A stretch of DNA of 27,025 nucleotides from Pseudorhodobacter antarcticus (GTDB lineage Bacteria > Pseudomonadota > Alphaproteobacteria > Rhodobacterales > Rhodobacteraceae), in assembly GCA_945897655.1 (NCBI GenBank), contig CAMDHB010000004.1, positions 1 through 27,025 of the forward strand, given 5' to 3'. Below, in pieces: positions 8,163 to 15,511 of this stretch (position 1 is its first letter; the number at the start of each line of letters is the position of its first letter). Both the position numbers and the translations under genes were made by a program. The notes below the pieces were generated by a model. The model saw nothing but the letters and a program-made list of their open reading frames with translations, did no database searches and was not told where the DNA came from.

Positions 8163-9257
8163 TTAGGCCACCTTGGGCCAATACTGGCGGGCGGCGGCGA
8201 GGGCCAGGACCGTGGCCAAAGCGCCGGCAAGCATCGCTGTGTCGAGGGCAAAATCAACGCCGGTTTTGACGCGGACAACCTGCATGGCGAAGTTGAGGAC
8301 GCAAATGGTGGCGAAAACCGGCAAGGCATGGCGGCCTAGCAGGGCGAAGGGCGCCAGCGGGCGGCTGGCGCAGATCTGGCGTACGATGGGGAAGTAGGAC
8401 AGGACATAGGCCAACGCCAGCGCGTGGATCAGCCTTTGCAGGGGCAGAAAGGTCTTTTGGACGCTGGTAAAGATCTCGTGCAAGTTGGCCTGCTGCGGCA
8501 GAACCCAGCTGACATCAGACCACGGCGCAACCCTTTGGTGGACAAGGCCAAAGACCAGAATGGCACAGGCGGGCACCAAGAGCCAGGGCGTGGCCGGAAC
8601 CAGCCTGCGGCCCTGTTTCGTTGCGGTGGCGATCAGGATGCCAATGACAAAGATCAATTGCCAGGCCAGCGGGTTGAAGTACCAGCCAGCGGGGCTGGGA
8701 TGATTGGGTAGGTTCCATCCGCCAAATCCGGTCATCAGCCACAGGGCAACCGAGGCCACCAGCAGGACGAGGGGCATGTGCCAGGCCAGCCAGAGCATCA
8801 GGGGCGAGGCGGCGAGCAGCACGATGTAGAGCGGCAGGATATCTGCGTAGTTCAGATGCTGAATCAGCAGGGGAATGCGGATCAGCGAGGATTGCGGGTC
8901 GGAGTAGACCGCACTCGCCTGATTGATCGCTGCCATGTCCGGCAGGCCGAACCAGCGCGCCAAACCGGCCGCAAGGGCCAAGGCAAGGACGGTTATGAAG
9001 ATCTGGACCAGATAAAGCGTCCAGACGCGGTGCCCGATGCGCCGAATCCCGGCCATGATCTGGCCGGGTTCACGGAACGAACCCCCATAGGCCAGACCCG
9101 TGGCGATGCCGGAGATAAGGACAAACCCCTCGGCCGCGTCAGAGATGCCGAACCTACCTAGGGTGAAGCGGGACCAGAGGTTTTCGGGCAGATGGTCGAT
9201 CAGGATGATGACCAGGGCCATGCCACGGAACACATCAAGGCGGGGGTCGCGTGTCAT
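8163..9257 (-). CDS. OpgC-domain integral membrane protein (glucan succinyltransferase-like)
   Basis: The 364-residue polytopic protein starts MTRDPRLDVFRGMALVIILIDH, the hallmark N-terminus of the OpgC/acyltransferase-3-like family with a conserved R-D-x-x-R-G and membrane His. About ten hydrophobic segments follow, for example LVHQRVAPWS flanked by TM helices and AYVLSYFPIVRQI. From family knowledge, OpgC transfers succinyl groups to osmoregulated periplasmic glucans. In Rhodobacter, opgC belongs to an opgGIHC operon, but here no glucan-synthesis gene is adjacent, so the substrate is uncertain and may be another envelope polysaccharide. It converges on the lytic transglycosylase gene and lies downstream of the DoxX gene on the same strand, 140 bases away with a possible hairpin between them. 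Confidence 0.82.
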   Translation of the reverse strand: MTRDPRLDVFRGMALVIILIDHLPENLWSRFTLGRFGISDAAEGFVLISGIATGLAYGGSFREPGQIMAGIRRIGHRVWTLYLVQIFITVLALALAAGLARWFGLPDMAAINQASAVYSDPQSSLIRIPLLIQHLNYADILPLYIVLLAASPLMLWLAWHMPLVLLVASVALWLMTGFGGWNLPNHPSPAGWYFNPLAWQLIFVIGILIATATKQGRRLVPATPWLLVPACAILVFGLVHQRVAPWSDVSWVLPQQANLHEIFTSVQKTFLPLQRLIHALALAYVLSYFPIVRQICASRPLAPFALLGRHALPVFATICVLNFAMQVVRVKTGVDFALDTAMLAGALATVLALAAARQYWPKVA

Positions 9258-9345
9258 CAGGGGGTCACCTGGCGGCTTTGGGTTCCGGGTTGGGTCCGAT
9301 TAACGCCGGACCCGGTGCCGATGCAAGGCTGCCAGACAGGAATGT

Positions 9346-9384
9346 GCGGCTTGGGGGCGGGAAAATCTACCAGCCCCAAGCCGC
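9346..9384 (-). terminator. Possible hairpin between the DoxX and OpgC-like genes
   Basis: An 11-bp perfect stem (9346-9356 and 9374-9384) with a 17-base loop lies 14 bases past the DoxX gene stop on the minus strand. No T run follows, so it may be an attenuating or mRNA-stabilising hairpin rather than a true intrinsic terminator. Confidence 0.35.
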
Positions 9385-9397
9385 CGAGTGAACAGGT

Positions 9398-9976
9398 TCA
9401 GAACTGGCGGCGCATCATCAGGCGGTCCAGCGACAGATAGCCGCCGCCGAAGGCCGCGAACAACAGCGCCCCGCCTGCCCAGAATAACGAGGCCAGTTCG
9501 GCCTTGGTCTGGACCTGTTCGAGGAACCGCGTGCCGCCATCGGCAAGACGGGTGACGCCCTCGGGGGTGAAGAGATCGCTGCCTGCCGCAATTGCAGCCA
9601 TGCCGGTCTGGGTCAGCAAGGCGTCACCATAGGGGTGGGTGGCGTGGAACCAGTAGGTGATCAGCAGCATGATCCCGTTGGCCAGCGCAAAGGGCCGGGT
9701 GAACAGCCCTGCCGCGATGAAAAAGCCGCCGCAGACCTGCAGCACGGCCAAAAGCGGCGACCAGAGCCAGCCGGGATAAAAGCCCAGCGATTCGACAAAG
9801 CCGGTTTGGGCCATGGGTGCCATGATCTTGGGCCAGCCTTCGACCATCAACATGCCGCCCACGGCAAGGCGCAGCACGACCCAAGCCAGAGGCTGGGCGA
9901 GTTGGTCGTAAAAGCTGGCAAAGGCCGGGATGAACAGGGTGTCGCGGGGGCTCTGGGTTTCGTCTGACAAATGCAT
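9398..9976 (-). CDS. DoxX family membrane protein
   Basis: This 192-residue protein has the four-helix DoxX layout. Residues near 25-45 (WVVLRLAVGGMLMVEGWPKI) and the G-x-x-P-x-x-W-x-P-L-L-A-x-L-Q-V-x-G-G segment are typical, followed by ALANGIMLLITYWFHATHPYG and a last helix FWAGGALLFAAFGGGYLSLDRLM. Family members are small inner-membrane proteins related to the thiosulfate:quinone oxidoreductase subunit and to oxidative-stress membrane complexes; the partner and substrate here are unknown. I chose ATG 9976 because AGGCGG lies six bases upstream and the GTG at 10009 would only add a short unrelated stretch. The gene is preceded by about 180 bases of intergenic sequence in which I see nothing clear. 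Confidence 0.82.
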   Translation of the reverse strand: MHLSDETQSPRDTLFIPAFASFYDQLAQPLAWVVLRLAVGGMLMVEGWPKIMAPMAQTGFVESLGFYPGWLWSPLLAVLQVCGGFFIAAGLFTRPFALANGIMLLITYWFHATHPYGDALLTQTGMAAIAAGSDLFTPEGVTRLADGGTRFLEQVQTKAELASLFWAGGALLFAAFGGGYLSLDRLMMRRQF

Positions 9977-10155
9977 GTTGAACCGCCTGAATATCCGCAC
10001 GGGCACCACTGCCGGGGCGGTTGTGGCGGCATGTTGCGCCGGAACCGGGCCGGGCTGTGCTGATCTGCAGCAAGGTTGGGCGGGATTATGGCCGGAGGGC
10101 GAAGTTTTCGATTGGATGAAGGGCGGTGGTGATATGGTTGGTTGGAACGCCCGGT

Positions 10156-10629
10156 TCAGGCCCGGTGATACGGCCCACCGGCCAGAATGGTGGCCGCCCG
10201 GTACAGTTGTTCGGCCAGCATCACGCGGACCAGCATGTGGGGCCAGACCATCTGGCCAAAGGAGATTGAGAAATCGGCGCGGGCGCGCAGGCTGGGGTCA
10301 ATCCCGTCGGCCCCGCCAATGACGAAGGCCACATCCTGCCGCCCGGCATCGCGCCAGCGGGCGAGTTGGGCGGCGAAATCCGGGCTTGTCAGAAGCTTGC
10401 CCCGCTCATCCAGCGTGACGAGAACGGCGCCGGAGGGCACGGCGCGGGCCAAAAGATCGGCCTCGGCGGCCATTCCGCCGCCTTTCTTGTCCTCGACCTC
10501 GGCCTCGATCAGCGGGCCGAGGGCCAAGGGTTTGCCCGTGCGGTTGAACCGCATGTGGTAATCTTCAAAAAGTGCGCGCTCGGGCTGATCCGCCCGGATG
10601 CGCCCCACAGCGCAGACATGGACGCGCAA
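10156..10629 (-). CDS. rlmH: 23S rRNA (pseudouridine-1915-N3)-methyltransferase RlmH
   Basis: At 157 residues it has the exact size of the SPOUT-class RlmH family. Visible motifs are RVHVCAVGRIR at the N-terminus, LDERGKLLTSPDFA, the SAM-binding knot FVIGGADGIDPSLRARA, ISFGQMVWPHMLVRVMLAEQLYRA, and the C-terminal PYHRA tail. RlmH is a homodimer that methylates the N3 of pseudouridine 1915 in helix 69 of 23S rRNA, using S-adenosylmethionine, on assembled 70S ribosomes. The start is a TTG at 10629, the only position that begins the conserved first strand. It lies one base after the rsfS stop, so the two genes are translationally coupled, a common arrangement. Confidence 0.95.
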   Translation of the reverse strand: MRVHVCAVGRIRADQPERALFEDYHMRFNRTGKPLALGPLIEAEVEDKKGGGMAAEADLLARAVPSGAVLVTLDERGKLLTSPDFAAQLARWRDAGRQDVAFVIGGADGIDPSLRARADFSISFGQMVWPHMLVRVMLAEQLYRAATILAGGPYHRA

Positions 10630-10630
10630 G

Positions 10631-11050
10631 TCAGGCCTGAGGGGTTTGGTGGGCGCTGGAGGGCATCCACATCTTTTCCAGCTGGTAGAAGTCGCGGACC
10701 TCGGGGCGGAAGACGTGGATGATCACGTCGCCGCCGTCGATCAGCACCCAATCGCCGGTTTCCTTGCCTTCCATCTTGGCCGCCACGCCGAATTGCTGGC
10801 GCAGACGGTCGGCCAGTTTTTCGGAAATCGAGGCGACCTGACGCGAGGAGCGGCCAGAGCAGATGACCATGTAATCGGCCACGTCGGACCGGCCACGCAG
10901 GTCGATCTGCACAACCTCTTCGGCCTTGTCGTCATCGACCGAGGCCAGAACGGCAGCCAGAACCTGTTCGGGAGAGTAGTCTGGGGCGGCACTGGGGCGC
11001 TGGGCGCGCGGCCCGACCGGCAAACCGGTCGCAGGGTCAGAATGAGACAG
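10631..11050 (-). CDS. rsfS: Ribosomal silencing factor RsfS
   Basis: The protein contains the full RsfS/Iojap domain: LAAVLASVDDDKAEEVVQIDLRGRSDVADYMVICSGRSSRQVASISEKL, then KMEGKETGDWVLIDGGDVIIHVF and FYQLEKMW. RsfS binds ribosomal protein uL14 (L14) on the large subunit and blocks subunit joining when nutrients are scarce. The start codon is unusual. A strong AGGAGG at 11059-11064 sits eight bases before an in-frame CTG at 11050 (product LSHSDPATG..., 139 residues). The only downstream conventional candidate, TTG at 11023, has no ribosome site. An in-frame TAG at 11063-11065 rules out a longer form. Operon with rlmH. Confidence 0.9.
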   Translation of the reverse strand: MSHSDPATGLPVGPRAQRPSAAPDYSPEQVLAAVLASVDDDKAEEVVQIDLRGRSDVADYMVICSGRSSRQVASISEKLADRLRQQFGVAAKMEGKETGDWVLIDGGDVIIHVFRPEVRDFYQLEKMWMPSSAHQTPQA

Positions 11051-11151
11051 GACAACGTCCTCCTAGGTAGCGCACCGAAGGGCCACGGTGCCGGGATTTT
11101 GCGCAACCTACCATCCCGGGCCGCAAACCTCAATGACGCGTGGGGTGGGGA

Positions 11152-11796
11152 TCAGTTGGGCAGGGAAAAGGCCACTTCGTTGCGGCGGTTCCACGGCAGG
11201 GTCATGGGTGCATCGTAGAAATAGTAGAAGGGGCCAGCGGCGACAGAGTAGCCCTGCCCCCGCGCCCAAGAGCGCAATTCACCCTCTTTCGCGGTCAGCA
11301 CCTTGCCGCCCGCGAGGCCCGAGAACTGCAGCACGATCTGCCGGTTGGCAGGAACGGTGACAAAGCGGATATTGGGATCGCGGGCCTTGGGCAGGGTATC
11401 AAGCGTGAATTCGGAGGGCATCATGAACTGCACCAGCCAGGTGCCATCGCGGGCCATTTGCGTGACAGGGGTGGTCATGGCGATGGTGTTGCCGGGAACC
11501 TGGGTGACGGGTGTGGTCATGGCCACTTTGGCACCGCCATCATTGCCGCCAAAGATATAGCCCGCCAGCACACGGAAGCCTGCGGTGATCGACTGGGACT
11601 GGCTGCCAGACACTGTCACCTCGGCCATCAGGCGGGGGGCGTAGGCGCGCAATTCAATGGGGCCATCGGTGCGTTCGACAGTGTAGCTGGGCGTTTCGTT
11701 GGATTTGTAGAATGTTTGGGCCATAGCAAGCTCCACAGCCGCGGGCCCGGCCGCAAGACCAAGGGCGACGGCAAAAATCAGGGTTCTGAGGTGCAT
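11152..11796 (-). CDS. Exported SOUL family heme-binding protein
   Basis: The 214-residue protein starts with a signal peptide (MHLRTLIFAVALGLAAGPAA, cleavage probably after AMA at about residue 26). It continues with the SOUL/HBP fold: ETPSYTVERTDGPIELRAYAPRLMAEVTV, the duplicated motif AMTTPVTQ (twice, ten residues apart), LVQFMMPSEFTLDTLPKARDPNI, and the C-terminal YFYDAPMTLPWNRRNEVAF. SOUL proteins bind heme or tetrapyrroles; bacterial roles are poorly defined, and the signal peptide puts this one in the periplasm. ATG 11796 is preceded by AGGAGG at a proper distance, and upstream in-frame starts lack one. The gene stands alone, divergent from the DUF3563 gene. Confidence 0.87.
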   Translation of the reverse strand: MHLRTLIFAVALGLAAGPAAVELAMAQTFYKSNETPSYTVERTDGPIELRAYAPRLMAEVTVSGSQSQSITAGFRVLAGYIFGGNDGGAKVAMTTPVTQVPGNTIAMTTPVTQMARDGTWLVQFMMPSEFTLDTLPKARDPNIRFVTVPANRQIVLQFSGLAGGKVLTAKEGELRSWARGQGYSVAAGPFYYFYDAPMTLPWNRRNEVAFSLPN

Positions 11797-11958
11797 AACG
11801 GGGCCTCCTGTGAGGCATATAGGGCGGCAGAGGAGGGAAACCATCCCCAGCGCGGGGATTGTCATGCGCGGGGTGCATGACGCAATCCCGGTGGTAGGGG
11901 CTGAAAAGGGGGGTCTGAAGGGCATAAGTTAGATAAGAGCATAAAAGGAGTGACAGCG

Positions 11959-12117
11959 ATGTCCAAATCTTGGCTTTCCCGCTTTTTCGAACAGGTCTTC
12001 CCGCAAACACCGAACCGGGCGGCGCGCGAAAGGGCCTATCTGAACGGGGCCGTCAGCCGGTACGACCTTGAGGCGCGTGAGCGTGAGGTTGAGCGGGGCA
12101 AGTTCGCCCAAGCCTGA
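11959..12117 (+). CDS. DUF3563 family microprotein (52 residues)
   Basis: The small frame reads MSKSWLSRFFEQVFP, then a hinge, then RAYLNGAVSRYDLEAREREVERG. The A-Y-L-N-x-x-V-x-x-Y-D-L-E-x-R-x-R-E core matches the DUF3563 family as I know it. AGGAG lies eight bases before the ATG, which with the motif supports real translation. The first half could be a short amphipathic helix and the second half is a charged helix that may pair. No function is established for the family. The gene lies about 220 bases before leuC, with a small hairpin (CTGATA/TATCAG, 12161-12178) between them. Confidence 0.75.
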   Translation: MSKSWLSRFFEQVFPQTPNRAARERAYLNGAVSRYDLEAREREVERGKFAQA

Positions 12118-12335
12118 CCCAGTGCGCTGAGGGTGATCACTGCCGACTTGCCTGAAGGCTGATATCGCGGTATCAGGCCGCCCATGTACCGCTTTTTCGA
12201 CATGGCTGATCATGCGCGCCTGCCTTGGCGCTTTACCCAGCGCCTGCGCTCTGTTCTTGCGCGGGTTTGACGCGGATGGTGCGTGACAGACGCACCTTAG
12301 CCCATCCCATCCACCAACGCACAAGTGAGAGAGCC

Positions 12336-13742
12336 ATGACCGCTCGGACCCTTTACGACAAGATCTGGGACGACCACCTGGTTGACCAAGCCGATGACGG
12401 CACCTGCCTTTTGTACATCGACCGCCATCTGGTGCATGAAGTCACCAGCCCGCAGGCGTTTGAGGGGCTGCGGATGACGGGCCGCAAGGTTCGGGCACCG
12501 GAAAAGACGATTGCGGTGCCGGACCATAACGTGCCCACGACGCTGGACCGCGCCAATGCGGCGACGATGACCGAGGACAGCCGGATTCAGGTGGCGGCGC
12601 TGGACAAGAACGCCCGCGATTTCGGGATCAACTATTACCCGGTGTCGGATGTGCGGCAGGGGATCGTGCATATCGTGGGGCCGGAACAGGGCTGGACGCT
12701 GCCGGGGATGACCGTGGTGTGCGGCGATTCGCACACGGCGACGCATGGGGCCTTCGGGTCGTTGGCGCATGGCATCGGCACGTCGGAGGTCGAGCATGTG
12801 TTGGCCACCCAGACGCTGATCCAGCGGAAGGCCAAGAACTTCAAGGTCGAGATCACCGGGTCGTTGCGGCCCGGCGTCACCGCCAAGGACATCACCCTGT
12901 CGGTGATCGGTGCCACGGGTACGGCGGGCGGCACGGGTTATGTGATTGAATACTGTGGTCAGGCCATTCGCGAGTTGTCGATGGAAGGCCGGATGACGGT
13001 TTGCAACATGGCGATCGAAGGCGGGGCGCGGGCCGGGTTGATTGCGCCGGATGAGAAGACCTATGCCTATTGCCTGGGTCGTCCGCATGCACCGAAGGGC
13101 GATGCGTGGGATGCGGCATTGGCCTATTGGAAGACCCTGTTCAGCGACGAGGGTGCGCATTGGGACAAGGTGATCACCCTGAAGGGTGAAGATATCGCCC
13201 CTGTCGTGACCTGGGGCACCAGCCCCGAGGATGTGCTGCCGATCACGGGCGTAGTCCCCTCGCCCGCCGATTTCACGGGCGGCAAGGTGGATGCGGTGCA
13301 GCGGGCGCTGGATTACATGGGCCTGAAGCCGGGGCAGAAGCTGTCGGAAATTGCCATCGACACGGTGTTCATCGGGTCTTGCACCAATGGCCGGATTGAA
13401 GACCTGCGGGCGGCGGCGGCTATCCTGAAGGGCAAGAAGAAGAAGGACGGGCTGCGCGCGATGGTCGTGCCGGGGTCGGGGTTGGTGCGGGCACAGGCGG
13501 AAGCCGAGGGCTTGGCGCAGATCTTCATCGACGCGGGTTTTGAATGGCGCTTGGCCGGGTGTTCGATGTGTCTGGCGATGAACCCGGATCAGTTGTCACC
13601 GGGCGAGCGCTGTGCAGCGACCAGCAACCGGAACTTCGAGGGCCGTCAGGGGCGCGGCGGGCGGACCCATCTGCTGTCGCCCGCGATGGCGGCGGCTGCT
13701 GCGATCACCGGGCATCTGACGGATGTGCGCGAGTTGATGTAA
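12336..13742 (+). CDS. leuC: 3-isopropylmalate dehydratase large subunit LeuC
   Basis: The 468-residue protein is the large subunit of isopropylmalate isomerase, which converts 2-isopropylmalate to 3-isopropylmalate in leucine synthesis. It belongs to the aconitase superfamily. The three [4Fe-4S] ligands are C349 (FIGSCTNGRIEDL), C409 and C412 (GCSMCLAMNPD). Other family blocks are TLYDKIWDDHLV, VCGDSHTATHGAFGSLAHGIGTSEVEHVLATQTL and SNRNFEGRQGRGGRTHLLSPAMAAAAA. ATG 12336 matches the family start; an in-frame upstream extension to 12225 is not conserved-looking. It should pair with LeuD, encoded at 16400 on the same strand but separated by three unrelated genes. No leucine-rich leader peptide was found upstream. 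Confidence 0.96.
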   Translation: MTARTLYDKIWDDHLVDQADDGTCLLYIDRHLVHEVTSPQAFEGLRMTGRKVRAPEKTIAVPDHNVPTTLDRANAATMTEDSRIQVAALDKNARDFGINYYPVSDVRQGIVHIVGPEQGWTLPGMTVVCGDSHTATHGAFGSLAHGIGTSEVEHVLATQTLIQRKAKNFKVEITGSLRPGVTAKDITLSVIGATGTAGGTGYVIEYCGQAIRELSMEGRMTVCNMAIEGGARAGLIAPDEKTYAYCLGRPHAPKGDAWDAALAYWKTLFSDEGAHWDKVITLKGEDIAPVVTWGTSPEDVLPITGVVPSPADFTGGKVDAVQRALDYMGLKPGQKLSEIAIDTVFIGSCTNGRIEDLRAAAAILKGKKKKDGLRAMVVPGSGLVRAQAEAEGLAQIFIDAGFEWRLAGCSMCLAMNPDQLSPGERCAATSNRNFEGRQGRGGRTHLLSPAMAAAAAITGHLTDVRELM

Positions 13743-13761
13743 AGTTTCGCGCGTGGCGGCG

Positions 13762-14352
13762 TCACCTGCGCCGCCGCGCGTAGACCACCAGCAGATAAAT
13801 GGCATTCGAGGCGATCAGGATCAGGCCCGACACCTCGAACAAGAAGTTGAAGCGGATGTCGGCGACGTTGTCGTTGATCAACTTGTCGACGTCGTGAAAC
13901 CCCACGGCACGGACGGCCACGAAAAAGGCTACGGTTGCCAGGCCCACAATAGCCACGCCGTGGGTGCGGAAGTGGCGACGCATCTGGTACAGGCCTATTG
14001 AGAAGCCAATCGTTGCGGTAACCAGCAGAAGAAAAATGAACCGGCGCTGCACGATGTGCCGTTCATCATACCAGCCTTGCAATTTGGCCAGGCACCTGCC
14101 GGCCGCTGTGAGGGCGCTTTGCAGATCCAGTTCCTTGTTGACGGCAAAAAAGGCCATCAGGAAGGCCATCAGGATCCAGAACAACTGTCTGCGGCCCGGG
14201 CGCATCCGAATTGCGACGAAAACTGCCAAAATCGAACAAAGAGCATAGACCACGACGGTGGCCCAGCCCCAAATGGTGGGGTCACCGATGGCCGGGGTCC
14301 AGCTTTCGAGGGTACACGCACCAATCTCGTGCACGGTTATTGCAGCGAACAT
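13762..14352 (-). CDS. Uncharacterised five-TM membrane protein (NKELDLQ / GFHDVD motifs)
   Basis: The 196-residue protein has five predicted membrane segments (about 27-49, 57-71, 105-123, 131-149, 168-191) and an Arg-rich C-terminus (ARRRR). NKELDLQ at 72-78, directly after TM2, and R148 with GFHDVD at 151-156 after TM4 stand out. I recall similar NK-x-LDLQ and R-x-x-x-F-H-x-VD pairs in an unnamed family of bacterial membrane proteins, but I cannot name it. The charged residues at equivalent membrane edges could form a ligand or metal site (inference). It begins 19 bases after the HupE/UreJ-like stop and is almost certainly co-transcribed with it, which suggests a shared job. It converges on leuC with a 19-base gap. 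Confidence 0.75.
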   Translation of the reverse strand: MFAAITVHEIGACTLESWTPAIGDPTIWGWATVVVYALCSILAVFVAIRMRPGRRQLFWILMAFLMAFFAVNKELDLQSALTAAGRCLAKLQGWYDERHIVQRRFIFLLLVTATIGFSIGLYQMRRHFRTHGVAIVGLATVAFFVAVRAVGFHDVDKLINDNVADIRFNFLFEVSGLILIASNAIYLLVVYARRRR

Positions 14353-14371
14353 CTTGTCGAACCTTGGCGTA

Positions 14372-15511
14372 CTAAAGGAAAACCCGTTCTATCGTCCACC
14401 ACGCCCCGATCAATGCGATCAGTGTCGAGGCAGGGATTGTCACGCGGGCCCGATACCACGGCTTTTGCCCGAAGGGCAGTCCCAACAGCAAGAAGGCCAA
14501 GGTGATCACGGCCAGTTGGCCAAGTTCGACGCCGATGTTGAAGCCGATCAGACCGATGACAAAGCGGTTGTCCTGCAAACCGACATCGCCCAGCACCGAA
14601 GCAAAGCCTAGGCCGTGCAAAAGACCAAAGCAGAATACCACGGCGATCCGCAGCGCGCCGATCCGGCCGCCCAGGATGTTTTCCACCGCGACATAGACGA
14701 TGGAGGCGGCGATGAGGGGTTCGACAATCTCGGCCGGGACGGTGACGATCTTCAGGCTGGCAAGGGCCAGGGTGACGGTATGGGCCAGGGTGAAGGCGGT
14801 GACTTGCAGCAGGAGAGGGCGCAGGCGGAGCGAGAAGAAGAACAGGCCAAGGACGAACAGGATGTGATCAAGGCCCTTGGGGACGATGTGTTCAAAGCCG
14901 GACACGATGTAGCGGGCAAAGACCGAGCCTGCGCTGTCAGGCGCGACGGCGTCCCGCGGCAAGGGGTCGGACAGGCTGCCGTTTGACAGGATCGCGGCAT
15001 AGGCGTTGGGGTCGTCGCCTGCCTGGCGCACGATCAGCGAACCAAAGGCCTGATCCCAGCCAATTTGTACGGGCGAGCCATCGGGGGGCAGGTCGGCCCT
15101 CAGGACAAGGATGGAATCGCGGGGAAGCGAGATGTCGCCAACCTCCGGCACGGTCAGGGAGACAATCTGGGCCAGCACCACGGTTTCACCCGACTTGATG
15201 GTGATGCGGGGGGCAAGGTCGGGCCAGGCGGCAGTCAGGTCAGCGGTCAGTTTGGCCGGATCCTCGGAGCGCAGGGCATCATAGCGGTCGGCAAGGGGTG
15301 ATTCGTTGGTGTCGGCAAGGCCGGTCAGATCCATGCCAGTCAGAATGGGTTCCAGCGTCAGGCGGATGGTCAGGTCAACAGCAGCGCCGCCCACGGCAAC
15401 ATCGGCGACGGCGGGGCGCACTTCGTGAGCGGTTGTGTGACCGGCGGCCATTGACAGGCCAAGGATTAGGGCCAAGATCCGGCCAAACTGGTTCAAAGGG
15501 CGAAACTGCAT
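14372..15511 (-). CDS. HupE/UreJ_2 family membrane protein, probable metal permease
   Basis: The 379-residue protein has a signal peptide (cleavage predicted TTA|HE, mature start H29), a periplasmic domain of about 180 residues, and a C-terminal block of six to seven TM helices with the HupE/UreJ_2 signatures: GFEHIVPKGLDHILFVLGL, FTLAHTVTLALASL, ENILGG and FGLLHGLGFASVLGDVGL. The His and Asp residues in these helices resemble the metal path of HupE/UreJ nickel permeases; the metal carried by the _2 subfamily is not established. The start at ATG 15511 gives the signal peptide. Its CAT overlaps the ATG of the divergent DUF4198 gene (15510). An upstream ATG at 15547 would put 12 polar residues before the signal. 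The five-TM gene follows in the same operon. Confidence 0.82.
   Translation of the reverse strand: MQFRPLNQFGRILALILGLSMAAGHTTAHEVRPAVADVAVGGAAVDLTIRLTLEPILTGMDLTGLADTNESPLADRYDALRSEDPAKLTADLTAAWPDLAPRITIKSGETVVLAQIVSLTVPEVGDISLPRDSILVLRADLPPDGSPVQIGWDQAFGSLIVRQAGDDPNAYAAILSNGSLSDPLPRDAVAPDSAGSVFARYIVSGFEHIVPKGLDHILFVLGLFFFSLRLRPLLLQVTAFTLAHTVTLALASLKIVTVPAEIVEPLIAASIVYVAVENILGGRIGALRIAVVFCFGLLHGLGFASVLGDVGLQDNRFVIGLIGFNIGVELGQLAVITLAFLLLGLPFGQKPWYRARVTIPASTLIALIGAWWTIERVFL

Noticed and set aside
11461..11524. Direct DNA repeat inside the SOUL gene
   Set aside because: It simply encodes the duplicated AMTTPVTQ motif that is normal for this family.
12184..12270. 28-residue open frame (MYRFFDMADHARLPWRF...) before leuC, considered as a leader peptide
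   Set aside because: It has only three Leu codons in a basic peptide, no strong ribosome site and no clear attenuator or T run before leuC.
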